Source of the DNA: Candidatus Schekmanbacteria bacterium RIFCSPLOWO2_02_FULL_38_14
Lineage (GTDB): Bacteria; Schekmanbacteria; GWA2-38-11
NCBI GenBank assembly: GCA_001790855.1
Contig: MGDH01000042.1
Location: 94,604-158,603 of the forward strand
Length of the DNA: 64,000 nt
Direction: 5' to 3'
Positions 52,050-60,497 of this stretch are shown here, piece by piece. The notes beneath the pieces are model-generated. The model searched no databases and was not told the DNA's origin. It saw nothing but the letters and a program-made list of their open reading frames with translations. The translations under genes and the position numbers were made by a program. The first letter of the stretch is position 1. The number at the start of each line of letters is the position of its first letter.

Positions 52050-53456
52050 ATGATGAAAGACTTTAAGAATATTAAAACCATTAAAGACCTCAAAAAGGTT
52101 AATTACCAGATTCTTCCAATAAATACAGAGATGAGAAAGAACATAATAGATAAGCTCAAAAAGAAAGAACCGATATTTCAGGGAATAATAGGCTATGAAA
52201 CCTCTGTTATCCCTCAGATAGAAAATGCCATTCTCTCAGGGCATAATATGATATTTCTCGGAGAGAGAGGGCAGGCAAAAACCCGCATAATAAGGAACCT
52301 TCTTAACCTCCTTGACCCTTTTGTCCCTGCAATCTCAGGATGTGAAATAAGCGATAATCCCTACAATCCAATCTGTAAATCCTGCAATGAAAAAATCAAG
52401 AAATCAGGAGATGAGGTTGAAATTACCTGGATTCCAAGAAACATACGGTATGGTGAGAAACTGGCAACACCTGACGTGTCAATTGCAGACCTAATCGGTG
52501 AAGTTGACCCTATAAGGGTTGCAGAGGGAAGATACCTCTCAGATGAGCTTACAATCCATTTTGGACTGATTCCAAGAACAAACAGGGGAATCTTTTCAAT
52601 AAATGAACTTCCGGATTTACCTGAGAAGGTTCAGGTCGGGCTTTTTAATATAATGGAAGAGAGAGATGTGCAGATTAAGGGCTACAAGGTACAGCTTCCT
52701 CTTGACATGTGTATTGTTGCAAGCGCAAACCCTGAGGATTATACAAGCAGGGGAAGAATCATAACACCCCTTAAAGACAGGTTTGAGTCTCAGATAAGAA
52801 CACATTATCCTAAAGACAGAAAAACTGAGATTTCAATAATGGAACAGGAACGCATCAATTTCAGCAATGATGATTTTAAACTTTATGTTCCCCATTTTAT
52901 CAAAGAAATCATCGCTGAAATTACATTGGCTGCAAGGGAAAGCCACGACATAAATCAGAAATCAGGCGTCAGCGTGAGAATGTCAATCGCTAATCTTGAA
53001 AGCATTATAAGCAATGCTGAAAAAAGAGCCATCATCCTTAAGGAAAATGAAATTGTTCCGCGAATGAGCGATATGCATTCAATCCTTCCGTCAACATCAG
53101 GCAAAATTGAGATTGAGTATCTTGGTGAGGATAAAAAGGAAGATGATGTGATAAAGGGTATAATGCAGAAGTCTGTAAAAAAAGTCTTTGACCAGTATTT
53201 TTCACCAAACCAGCTCCAGAAAGTCGTGGATAGCTTCAAGGGTGGATGGGTTGTGGAGGTTTCTGACCAGATGCCCTCAACAGAATATCTTGAAGGACTG
53301 GCAAAAATAGAAGGCTTGAAAGAAGGTGTGGAAAAGCTTGGAAATTCAAAAAGCACACCGGCAATAGCCTCTGCAGTCGAATTTATCTTTGAAGGGCTTC
53401 ATCTCTATAATAAATTAAACAAGGCAGAAGTTAACGGAAAGATAGTTTACAGATGA
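52050..53456 (+). CDS. Magnesium-chelatase-like AAA+ ATPase
   Basis: The 468 residues are a ChlI/MoxR-like AAA+ protein. The P-loop is GERGQAKT (71-78), where Ala replaces the usual Gly before Lys; INELPDLPEKVQ stands in the Walker B and pre-sensor region, and CIVASANPEDYTSRGRIITPLKDRF contains sensor 1 and the arginine finger. Cys98, Cys109 and Cys112 form a possible zinc knuckle in an insertion after the P-loop. It overlaps the VWA gene by four bases (ATGA). Such pairs (BchI/BchD, CbbQ/CbbO, RavA/ViaA, NorQ/NorD) remodel or load metal into target proteins; the target here is unknown. Confidence 0.85.
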   Translation: MMKDFKNIKTIKDLKKVNYQILPINTEMRKNIIDKLKKKEPIFQGIIGYETSVIPQIENAILSGHNMIFLGERGQAKTRIIRNLLNLLDPFVPAISGCEISDNPYNPICKSCNEKIKKSGDEVEITWIPRNIRYGEKLATPDVSIADLIGEVDPIRVAEGRYLSDELTIHFGLIPRTNRGIFSINELPDLPEKVQVGLFNIMEERDVQIKGYKVQLPLDMCIVASANPEDYTSRGRIITPLKDRFESQIRTHYPKDRKTEISIMEQERINFSNDDFKLYVPHFIKEIIAEITLAARESHDINQKSGVSVRMSIANLESIISNAEKRAIILKENEIVPRMSDMHSILPSTSGKIEIEYLGEDKKEDDVIKGIMQKSVKKVFDQYFSPNQLQKVVDSFKGGWVVEVSDQMPSTEYLEGLAKIEGLKEGVEKLGNSKSTPAIASAVEFIFEGLHLYNKLNKAEVNGKIVYR

Positions 53457-55075
53457 AAATATATCATTATTCGGAATGGGACGGTACTGAGTCTAAATTA
53501 AAACTTGAGGAAGAAAAACTCTTTGATGAGTTCTCAGAATATCTTCTTCAGGAAGGAAACATGTATGCAGCCCTTCAGTGGCTTATGATGCAGTATCTCT
53601 CTTCAAACCCGAATATGAATTTAATGACCCTTGACCAATACCTTGATTACCTTGAAAGTCTCAAGGAGGAATACTTTAAAACATTTAACCTTGACTACGC
53701 CTTTGATGATATAAAGAAAAAACTTAAAGAAATTATTAACAAAGAAGTCTCAACGCTTGATAAAAAGTTCAGTGACAACAAGAAAGAAATAGCAGAAAGG
53801 AAATTCCTCCTTGATAACCTCCCCAAAAAACTGAGCAAGGCAATTGAATCCCTCAGGTTTTACGACTTTCAGGATAAAAATGCAAAAAAGGAGTTTGAAA
53901 AACTTTTAAGAGACCTTGAAAAGGTTAGACAGCTTGAAGAATTTTTTGACAAGTACAACAAAAAATTCCACGGAGAAACACCCCTCCAGTTTCAGGATGC
54001 TGTGGAAATGATGGAGGAGTTTAAAAGGTTAGATAACCTTATTAAGGATTTCAAAGAGGGTAACTTCATTACCATAAACCTTGAGGACCTCAAGTTCTTT
54101 CTCAATGAAGAGATTTTCCAGTTCTTTGAACATCTGCAGGGAGTAATTGACAAGCTCAAGAATTCCGGTTTCATAGAAGTTAGCGGCAACAAAATGAGTC
54201 TCACTCCAAAGGGGATTAAAAGAATCGGTCAGAATGCACTCCAGAGCATTTACTCATCAATGAAAAAGGATTGCTTCGGAACCCACGAGACCAGATTCGG
54301 GGGTGCTGGAAACATCAGATTAGACCAGTCAAAAAAATACCAGTTTGGAGACCCTTTTAACATTGACCTCTCCCAAACCTTAATGAATTCCATCAAGAGA
54401 GAATACAAAGGTACTCCTTTAAGGATTAAGTCAGAAGACTTTGAAATATTTGATATTGATTTCTCGTCCCAGTCAACAACAGTAATGCTCATAGACATGA
54501 GCCTCTCAATGGCTTGGGGCAACAGGTTCACAGGGGCAAAAAAAGTTGCCATAGCCTTAGACCATCTTATCAGGACAAAATTCCCAAGAGATAATTTCTA
54601 CATCGTAGGCTTTTCATCAAGGGCAAGAAGAATTAATACAGTAGAGCTTCCTCAGTTAATTCCAATGGACGGAACAAGGGATATGGGAAATGCCTTCACA
54701 AACCTTCAGGATGGATTGCGGCTTGCTGAAAGGCTGATTTCAAGGCACAGGACCAAAAACAAACAGATAATAGCAATTACTGACGGACAGCCCACAGCAT
54801 ATTACTATAAAGGAGTCCTTCAGTTTGAATGGCCAATGGGATTTGGTGGCATAAGCCCGAGAGCCTCCAAGGAAACTTTAAAGGAAGTTTACAGATGCAC
54901 AAGGCAGGGTATAACAATCAACACCTTCATGTTGGACTCAAACCCTACCCTGCGCTCATTTGTTAATGAAATAACCAAAATCAATAAAGGACGCGCCTTC
55001 TTTGTCCATCCCTTTGACCTTGGTAAATATATCCTCGTTGATTACGTTGAGAAAAAGAGGAAAAGGGTTTCATAA
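53453..55075 (+). CDS. VWA-domain partner of the AAA+ ATPase
   Basis: The N-terminal about 320 residues are mainly helical and acidic/basic (several LEKVRQLEEFFDKY-like coiled-coil stretches). A C-terminal von Willebrand A domain (about 335-530) has a complete MIDAS: DMSLSM (DxSxS), a Thr in the DGTRDMGNAFTN region, and ITDGQPT. It is translationally coupled to the AAA+ gene by an ATGA overlap. By analogy with CbbO, ViaA and BchD it is the substrate adaptor of the complex. No gene for an obvious client enzyme is adjacent. Confidence 0.87.
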   Translation: MKIYHYSEWDGTESKLKLEEEKLFDEFSEYLLQEGNMYAALQWLMMQYLSSNPNMNLMTLDQYLDYLESLKEEYFKTFNLDYAFDDIKKKLKEIINKEVSTLDKKFSDNKKEIAERKFLLDNLPKKLSKAIESLRFYDFQDKNAKKEFEKLLRDLEKVRQLEEFFDKYNKKFHGETPLQFQDAVEMMEEFKRLDNLIKDFKEGNFITINLEDLKFFLNEEIFQFFEHLQGVIDKLKNSGFIEVSGNKMSLTPKGIKRIGQNALQSIYSSMKKDCFGTHETRFGGAGNIRLDQSKKYQFGDPFNIDLSQTLMNSIKREYKGTPLRIKSEDFEIFDIDFSSQSTTVMLIDMSLSMAWGNRFTGAKKVAIALDHLIRTKFPRDNFYIVGFSSRARRINTVELPQLIPMDGTRDMGNAFTNLQDGLRLAERLISRHRTKNKQIIAITDGQPTAYYYKGVLQFEWPMGFGGISPRASKETLKEVYRCTRQGITINTFMLDSNPTLRSFVNEITKINKGRAFFVHPFDLGKYILVDYVEKKRKRVS

Positions 55076-55093
55076 ACAGAGACAATTCTCGGC

Positions 55094-55261
55094 TCAGGTT
55101 AAAAAATCATCTTCATCAATATCCTCATCTACATCCTCTTCATCAAACTCCTCATCCTCAAGTTCTTCTACATCTTCGCTGTTGCAAAAAGGACATGCAA
55201 CTATCTCATCAGCATTCTCAAGAAAAAATTCTTTAGAGCAATCGAGGCAGTAATAATTCAT
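55094..55261 (-). CDS. Small zinc-ribbon protein with acidic tail
   Basis: The 55 residues begin MNYYCLDCSKEFF and then ACPFCNSEDVEEL, giving two CxxC pairs 16 residues apart, a zinc ribbon. The last 25 residues are almost only Asp and Glu with a few hydrophobics (DEEFDEEDVDEDIDEDD). An AGGAGG Shine-Dalgarno lies 7 bases before the ATG, so it is a real gene despite its size. It converges on the VWA gene 18 bases away. Similar small ribbons occur as regulators or metal-dependent adaptors; function unknown. Confidence 0.75.
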   Translation of the reverse strand: MNYYCLDCSKEFFLENADEIVACPFCNSEDVEELEDEEFDEEDVDEDIDEDDFLT

Positions 55262-55415
55262 AATAAGACCTCCTCAAAATAAATATTAAATATATTATTA
55301 ATTTTTAACTATGAATATTATGAAGCAGATTTATTTTGTCAAATAAAATTTTAGGGGTTTTTGAAAAATAATTTTTACAGACACTTTTTGGCAAGAGACC
55401 CTTAACAGTAAAGTT

Positions 55416-56825
55416 CTAACGAACTTTCTTAGGGATATGAATCGCACCTCCTAAATTATCAAGGGCAGCCTCCATAACAGCCTCTGACAGTGTTGGATGG
55501 GCGTGGATAGTTGAAGCAAGTTCCTTTACTGTCATCTTTTTCTTTATTGCAAGCACTCCTTCAGCAATCATATCAGTGGCGCAAACTCCGACAATCTGAA
55601 TTCCCAGTATTTTCTCATTCCTGTCATCTGAAATTACCTTTACAAAGCCTTCTCTTTCTCCAATTGTCGCAGCCTTTCCGCTTGCGGTAAAAGAGAACTT
55701 TCCTGTTTTTATCTGTACTCCCTTGTCTCTTGCCTCTTTCTCTGTAATTCCAACTGCTGCTATTTCAGGGCTCGTGTAGATACATCTTGGGACAAAGCCG
55801 TAATTCATCTCAGCAGATTTCCCCATCGCATTCTCGCTTGCTATAATCCCCTCCTCCATAGCAACATGTGCAAGCATTATTTTCCCGAGAACATCGCCAA
55901 TTGCATAGATATTTTCAACACTTGTTTCCATTCTGGCGTTGACTATCACCTTTCCTTTTTCTGTCTTTACACCTATTTTCTCCAGATCAAGCCCCGACGT
56001 ATATGGCACCCTTCCGACTGCAACCAGCACCTTTTCTGATGATATCTTCTGCTCCTCTCCGCCCTTAACAGAAAAAACCGAATCGCACCCCTGAGGAGTT
56101 TCTTCAATCCGCAAAAGCCCCGCATTAGTAAAAAACTTTACTCCGCCTCTTTTCAGGGAACTCTCAAGAGCCGTTGCAACATCAGCATCTTCTGTCGGAA
56201 TTATCTGAGGCATAAGTTCTATTACTGTAACTGATGTCCCAAGCTTTGAAAAAATAGTTGCAAACTCTACTCCTATTACTCCACCGCCAACAATTACAAG
56301 GCTTTTTGGAATTTCAGTAAGTTCCAAAGCCGCATCACTGTCAATAACCCCATTGCTGTCAATGCCCGGCAATGGAATGGTTGAAGACGAAGAACCGGTT
56401 GCAATAATTATTTTTTTTGCCTCAATAACTATCTTGCCTTCAGGCTTTAAGACTTCAATCTGTGTGTTTGACAAAAACTTTCCTCTTCCCTTTACGACTT
56501 CAACAGAGTTGCTTTTAAGAAGCCCTGAAACACCTGTTACAAGGGTTTTTACCACAGTATCCTTTTTTGCCATCAATCTTGGAAAATCAATTTTCATCCC
56601 TTCAAAATCAACACCATAATTTTTTGCCTTCTTTGCAAGGTCTGCAAATTCCACTCCCTTTAAAAGAGCTTTGGTTGGAATGCAACCCCTGTTAAGACAT
56701 GTGCCGCCTATCTCATCCTCTTCAATCAGGCAAACCTTTGCCCCAAGCTGTGCCGCCCTGATTGCAGAAACATATCCACCGGGTCCGCCGCCTATGACAG
56801 CAATATCACAACTCTTATCAGCCAT
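55416..56825 (-). CDS. lpdA: Dihydrolipoyl dehydrogenase
   Basis: This is the E3 flavoprotein of 2-oxoacid dehydrogenase or glycine-cleavage complexes. FAD-binding GGGPGGYVSAIRAAQLG, the redox-active disulfide GGTCLNRGCIPTKAL, NAD-binding VGGGVIGVEFATIFSKLG, AIGDVLGKIMLAHVA, and the C-terminal HAHPTLSEAVMEAA with the His-Glu pair are all present. The 469 residues are of family length. AGGAGA precedes the ATG. No E1, E2 or gcv gene lies nearby. Confidence 0.95.
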   Translation of the reverse strand: MADKSCDIAVIGGGPGGYVSAIRAAQLGAKVCLIEEDEIGGTCLNRGCIPTKALLKGVEFADLAKKAKNYGVDFEGMKIDFPRLMAKKDTVVKTLVTGVSGLLKSNSVEVVKGRGKFLSNTQIEVLKPEGKIVIEAKKIIIATGSSSSTIPLPGIDSNGVIDSDAALELTEIPKSLVIVGGGVIGVEFATIFSKLGTSVTVIELMPQIIPTEDADVATALESSLKRGGVKFFTNAGLLRIEETPQGCDSVFSVKGGEEQKISSEKVLVAVGRVPYTSGLDLEKIGVKTEKGKVIVNARMETSVENIYAIGDVLGKIMLAHVAMEEGIIASENAMGKSAEMNYGFVPRCIYTSPEIAAVGITEKEARDKGVQIKTGKFSFTASGKAATIGEREGFVKVISDDRNEKILGIQIVGVCATDMIAEGVLAIKKKMTVKELASTIHAHPTLSEAVMEAALDNLGGAIHIPKKVR

Positions 56826-56940
56826 TCAGACTCTCCTATATAAATTAAATAATTATTTTCCTTCTTATCCCTTTCAAATTCTTTTGTCAATCTGCGGGAA
56901 TCTTCATGAGCTAATAGCTCACAAAGGAATATGAAAATAT

Positions 56941-57008
56941 AATCCCCCCATCCCCCCCTTTTTTACTTGCCTACCGTCAGGCAGGGAAAAGGGGGTTAGG
57001 GGGGAAAT
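56941..57008. repeat. Family C repeat split by a nested palindrome, copy 4
   Basis: AATCCCCCCATCCCCCCC with a T run, and AAAAGGGGG with AGGGGGG form the outer inverted repeat. Its centre is occupied by TTGCCTACCGTCAGGCAGG (56968-56986), the same palindrome type that splits the family B copy at 47148-47202. Confidence 0.75.
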
Positions 57009-57128
57009 TTGAAAAATTACTTTCGGGTCAATGATATAAAAACCTATCCAATCCAATATTCATCGTGGCCACAAATCTATCTTAGAGCTCTCTTTGTGAA
57101 TTTCAACTGGGTGAATATGTGGAAGATA

Positions 57129-58229
57129 CTACACATTAAACTTAAAATTTATTATATCCCCATCACTGACAACATAATTCCTGCTCTCAAGCCTGAAGGT
57201 GCCTTTGCTTCTGGCATTTGATATTGAACCGGCTTCCATAAAATCCTCATATGAAATTACTTCAGCCTTTATAAATCCACGCTCTATATCCGAGTGTATC
57301 ACACCGCCTGCATTGCAGGCATTAGACCCTTTCTTTATTGTCCACGCCCTAACTTCATCCTCGCCAACAGTAAGAAAAGAAATAAGCCCAAGAATGTCAT
57401 AACAGGCATTAATCAGTTTGCTCATTGCAGATTCTTTGATTCCAAGCTCGTCCATAAACATTTGTGACTCCTCAACCGGAAGCTGGCTAATCTCCATCTC
57501 TGTCTTTGCGCATACAGCAACAGTCCTGTCCATTTCTCCTGAAAAATTCTTTCTTATATGAGCTGACAATTTTTCAGTCTCATCAGAATTAATATGATTT
57601 TCGTGGATATTCAGAACAACCACCATTGGCTTTAATGTCAGGAACTGGTATCCGCGGATTAACTTTTCATCCTCAGGCTTTACATTAATATTTCTCATCG
57701 GGGTTTCTTTTTCAAGAATCTCTTTAAAACCGCTCAACAATTGTTTTTCAATCTCCCTTTTCTGCCTTTCTATTCCTTTTTTAAGGTCAGCCTCTATCCT
57801 TTCAAGCCGTTTTTCAATTATTGAGAGGTCGCTTAAAATAAATTCCAGTTCAAGGTCCTTGGCGTCTCTTAACGGGTCAATAGAACCAGCAGGATTCTGC
57901 ACAGAAGCATCCTCAAATACCCTGACAACATGAACAAGCGCATCAACCTCCCTTGCCCTTGCAAGGAATTCTGTTATTTTTGTCCCTTCTGAAAGGCTTC
58001 CCTTTTGAAGTCCGGGCATATCAATATATTTCACAGAGGCGTAGGTTGTCTTCTGCGGTTTGAAAACCTCGCATAACCTGTCAATCCTCTTATCAGGCAC
58101 AAAGGCAACACCAACATTGGGCTCAGCCATTGTCTGGGCATAAGAGGCAACCTCTGCATCCCCTCGTGTTATGGCATTAAACAGAGCAGTCTTCCCACAA
58201 TTTGGAAGTCCCACAATTCCAATTATCAC
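57129..58229 (-). CDS. ychF: Ribosome-associated P-loop ATPase/GTPase YchF
   Basis: This Obg-family nucleotide hydrolase prefers ATP. GIVGLPNCGKTALFNAIT (G1), YIDMPGL (G3), a central coiled coil (about 125-175), and the C-terminal TGS-like domain ending ARSKGTFRLESRNYVVSDGDIINFKFNV are visible. G4 is LNIHE rather than NKxD, as is usual for YchF. The start is GTG 58229, with AAGGAG 7 bases upstream. 366 residues. Confidence 0.95.
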   Translation of the reverse strand: MIIGIVGLPNCGKTALFNAITRGDAEVASYAQTMAEPNVGVAFVPDKRIDRLCEVFKPQKTTYASVKYIDMPGLQKGSLSEGTKITEFLARAREVDALVHVVRVFEDASVQNPAGSIDPLRDAKDLELEFILSDLSIIEKRLERIEADLKKGIERQKREIEKQLLSGFKEILEKETPMRNINVKPEDEKLIRGYQFLTLKPMVVVLNIHENHINSDETEKLSAHIRKNFSGEMDRTVAVCAKTEMEISQLPVEESQMFMDELGIKESAMSKLINACYDILGLISFLTVGEDEVRAWTIKKGSNACNAGGVIHSDIERGFIKAEVISYEDFMEAGSISNARSKGTFRLESRNYVVSDGDIINFKFNV

Positions 58230-58308
58230 AAAATTCTCCTTTTTGAAAATGCTCTGCTTTGTATAGATATTTCAACTTTTGTCAATCTTAAAAGAAAATA
58301 GAATTTTC

Positions 58309-58340
58309 TTGATATAAGAATAATAGTCTACTATTATAAT
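58309..58340 (+). promoter_or_regulatory. Possible ispH promoter with an overlapping inverted repeat
   Basis: TTGATA (58309-58314) and TATAAT (58335-58340) lie 20 bases apart, a long spacing. Between them an 8-base-arm inverted repeat ATAATAGT/ACTATTAT (58320-58337) overlaps the -10 box, a typical repressor geometry. Confidence 0.4.
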
Positions 58341-58397
58341 TTCATATAGCTAACATAAAAATCTAAACAATCAAATCTTTTAACAATTAAAATATTT

Positions 58398-59282
58398 ATG
58401 CCTGTCATAAAAGCGAAATATTATGGGTTTTGCGAAGGGGTTAAGCTGGCAATAGAGAAAACCAATGAAGCCCTTCGCGGAAACAAAAAGAAAATATTTG
58501 TAATAGGTCCCCTGATTCACAACCCTCAGGTCATAGAAAAACTCAGCAAGCAGGGTTTGATAACTGTTGAGGACATAAACAAGATTGACAAAGACGGAAT
58601 CCTGATTGTCCGCTCCCATGGTCTTCCTGAGCCAAAAATAAAAAAAGCAATTGAAATGGGAATACAGATTATTGATTCTACATGTTACAAAGTAAAAAAC
58701 CTCCACAAACTTTCCAAGCAACTTGTCAAAGATGGCTATCAGCTCGTATTAATCGGAGACCATGACCACGCAGAGGTTAAGGCAATAAAGGAAAGCATAA
58801 ATGATAATGTTGTTGTCATTTCATCACCTGATGAAGTTGATAAAACAAAGTTTAAAAGGAAAGTAGGGATTGTTGTCCAGACAACTCAGAGTGAAAATAA
58901 TTTTTATAAAATCGTAAACAGGGTTTTAAAGCAGGTTGAAGAACTGAGAGTCTTCAACACCATCTGCAAGGCAAGCATTTTACGCCAGAATGCCGCTTAT
59001 GAACTCAGCAAGAATGTTGAGCTGATGATTGTGATTGGCGGAAAGGAAAGCGCCAACACAAAAAGGCTTGCTGGAATCTGCAAAGAGAATACCCAAACCC
59101 ACCACATAGAAACAAAGGAAGAATTAAAAGATTCATGGTTCAAAGGAAAGAAAAATATTGGAATCACAGCAGGAGCCTCAACTCCTGACTGGATAATTGA
59201 GGAAGTTCAGAAAAGGGTTGAAGAGATTATGGCGCGTCGCCTGCTGTTTCATTCTTCTCAAAGTAAATTCCCTCATAGTTAA
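58398..59282 (+). CDS. ispH: 4-hydroxy-3-methylbut-2-enyl diphosphate reductase
   Basis: This Fe-S enzyme is the last step of the MEP pathway, giving IPP and DMAPP. The three cluster cysteines are in YYGFCEGVK (residue 12), DSTCYKV and NTICKAS, with RSHGLPEP, GDHDHAEV and TAGASTPDWIIEE blocks. The 294 residues are typical. The last 56 bases overlap, on the opposite strand, the end of the DUF3343 gene, so the C-terminal tail after GASTPDWIIEEVQKRV is poorly conserved and translated through that gene. Confidence 0.94.
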   Translation: MPVIKAKYYGFCEGVKLAIEKTNEALRGNKKKIFVIGPLIHNPQVIEKLSKQGLITVEDINKIDKDGILIVRSHGLPEPKIKKAIEMGIQIIDSTCYKVKNLHKLSKQLVKDGYQLVLIGDHDHAEVKAIKESINDNVVVISSPDEVDKTKFKRKVGIVVQTTQSENNFYKIVNRVLKQVEELRVFNTICKASILRQNAAYELSKNVELMIVIGGKESANTKRLAGICKENTQTHHIETKEELKDSWFKGKKNIGITAGASTPDWIIEEVQKRVEEIMARRLLFHSSQSKFPHS

Positions 59283-59475
59283 TGTTTTCGTCACGGAGAA
59301 TTTTTATAACTTTTTCTTCATCTTCCATGGAAAACCGTATAGCAATACCGCACCCCGGATTGACTTTTGGTGGTTTGGAAATAAGGGTGTGGGGAATCTT
59401 ATTAGCCTTCAAGACTTTCTCGACCTTCATTGTCTGGTATGTTGTATGGAGTACTAAGATAAGCTTTTCTGGCAT
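59227..59475 (-). CDS. DUF3343 protein (putative Se/S carrier-like)
   Basis: The 82 residues show the DUF3343 pattern: an N-terminal strand LILVLHTTYQTMKVEKVLKAN, then KPPKVNPGCGIAIRFSMEDEEKVIKIL with the single conserved Cys preceding GIAIRF. Pfam describes this family as putative Se/S carrier-like. It overlaps ispH tail to tail by 56 bases on opposite strands. There are no selenium-metabolism genes in the window to support a specific role. Confidence 0.8.
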   Translation of the reverse strand: MPEKLILVLHTTYQTMKVEKVLKANKIPHTLISKPPKVNPGCGIAIRFSMEDEEKVIKILRDENINYEGIYFEKNETAGDAP

Positions 59476-59523
59476 AAAATGATATTTTTAAAAATTTAAA
59501 TTTCGGTCTATTAACTCAGAAAT

Positions 59524-59575
59524 ACGGGGTTAGAAAACCCCGTCTATAAGATAGGCGGGACATTCTTGTCCCGCT
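59524..59575 (+). repeat. Dispersed palindromic repeat, family A, copy 4
   Basis: ACGGGGTT-AGAA-AACCCCGT hairpin, then AGGCGGGACA-TTCT-TGTCCCGCT. It is nearly identical to 38551-38602 and has the same orientation. Confidence 0.88.
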
Positions 59576-59705
59576 AATATTTTGTATAACCAGACACAAG
59601 AAAATACCTTTTAAACATATTGCAGTATTAATTATATTTTTCAAGTTGTTTTTAGTTCAATATTCTGATAAAAACTATTTTGAGGACTATTTATGAGAAC
59701 TACAT

Positions 59706-60497
59706 ATGCGTGAAGTTGTAACAATGTGGAAATATACAAAAATGGTTGTCTTGACAGCTCTGACCGCAGGAGTCTTTGCGGCAATTTTGATTCCTCTGAA
59801 AGGAATCCCTATAATTCCCGGCTCAACAGAGCTCAGGCCTGCTGCTGTGATTCCTGTTGTCTTCGGGATTCTCTTTGGACCTGCAGGCGCCTGGGGTTCA
59901 GCATTTGGAAATCTGATTGGTGATTTTTTCGGAACACTCGGCATTGGAAGTATCTTTGGGTTTGTGGGGAACTTTTTCTTCAGCCTTGTTGCCTACAAAG
60001 TATATAAGCCCTCAATTGACAACATTACAAACAACTCTAAAAACAAAAGACTCAAACCAAAAGAGTTCATTAAATTTGCATCTGTAGGCTTTTTAGCAAG
60101 CTGTGTCTGTGCTGAAATAATCGCATGGGGCCTTGAAGTTGTAGGGCTTCTTCCCTTTTCCTGGCTTGGCTCAATAATATTTGTAAACAATTTCGTAATG
60201 AATGTCCTTATAGGTCCTTTTATTCTTGTTCTTCTTTATCCAAGGGTAATGAAATGGGACCTCCTCTGGACAGATATAATGGAAAAGAATGACCTGCCAT
60301 CATCTCCAATCCCTTTTCTTGGAAAGCTTTTGATATGGGTTGGCGGCGTTGGCGGGCTGGTTGCAGGTATTTCAATTTCTACAGGTGTTTATGGCTCCTC
60401 TCTTTTTTCTACAACTGCAGGAACTGTTGGAAGCATGGTAGTGCTTGCAGTCACTCCCTGTCTTCTGGTCCTCTTGATTGGGTGTTTCCTGGCTTGA
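59706..60497 (+). CDS. ECF transporter substrate-binding (S) component
   Basis: This integral membrane protein of 263 residues has about seven hydrophobic helices. The N-terminal segment MVVLTALTAGVFAAILIPLKGI followed by ELRPAAVIPVVFGILFGPAGAWGSAFGNLIGDF is typical of QueT/BioY-like energy-coupling-factor S components. The EcfA and EcfT genes follow in the same operon, which confirms the class. The vitamin or metal transported cannot be read from sequence, and no riboswitch was recognised upstream. The start is uncertain; codon 7 (MWKYTK) is an alternative. Confidence 0.82.
   Translation: MREVVTMWKYTKMVVLTALTAGVFAAILIPLKGIPIIPGSTELRPAAVIPVVFGILFGPAGAWGSAFGNLIGDFFGTLGIGSIFGFVGNFFFSLVAYKVYKPSIDNITNNSKNKRLKPKEFIKFASVGFLASCVCAEIIAWGLEVVGLLPFSWLGSIIFVNNFVMNVLIGPFILVLLYPRVMKWDLLWTDIMEKNDLPSSPIPFLGKLLIWVGGVGGLVAGISISTGVYGSSLFSTTAGTVGSMVVLAVTPCLLVLLIGCFLA

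Noticed and set aside
57009..57221. 70-codon plus-strand frame after the lpd region
   Set aside because: It runs antisense into the conserved C-terminus of ychF and has no Shine-Dalgarno.
59576..59705. Vitamin riboswitch before the ECF operon
   Set aside because: No conserved cobalamin, TPP, FMN, preQ1 or folate aptamer core was recognised in the short AT-rich leader.
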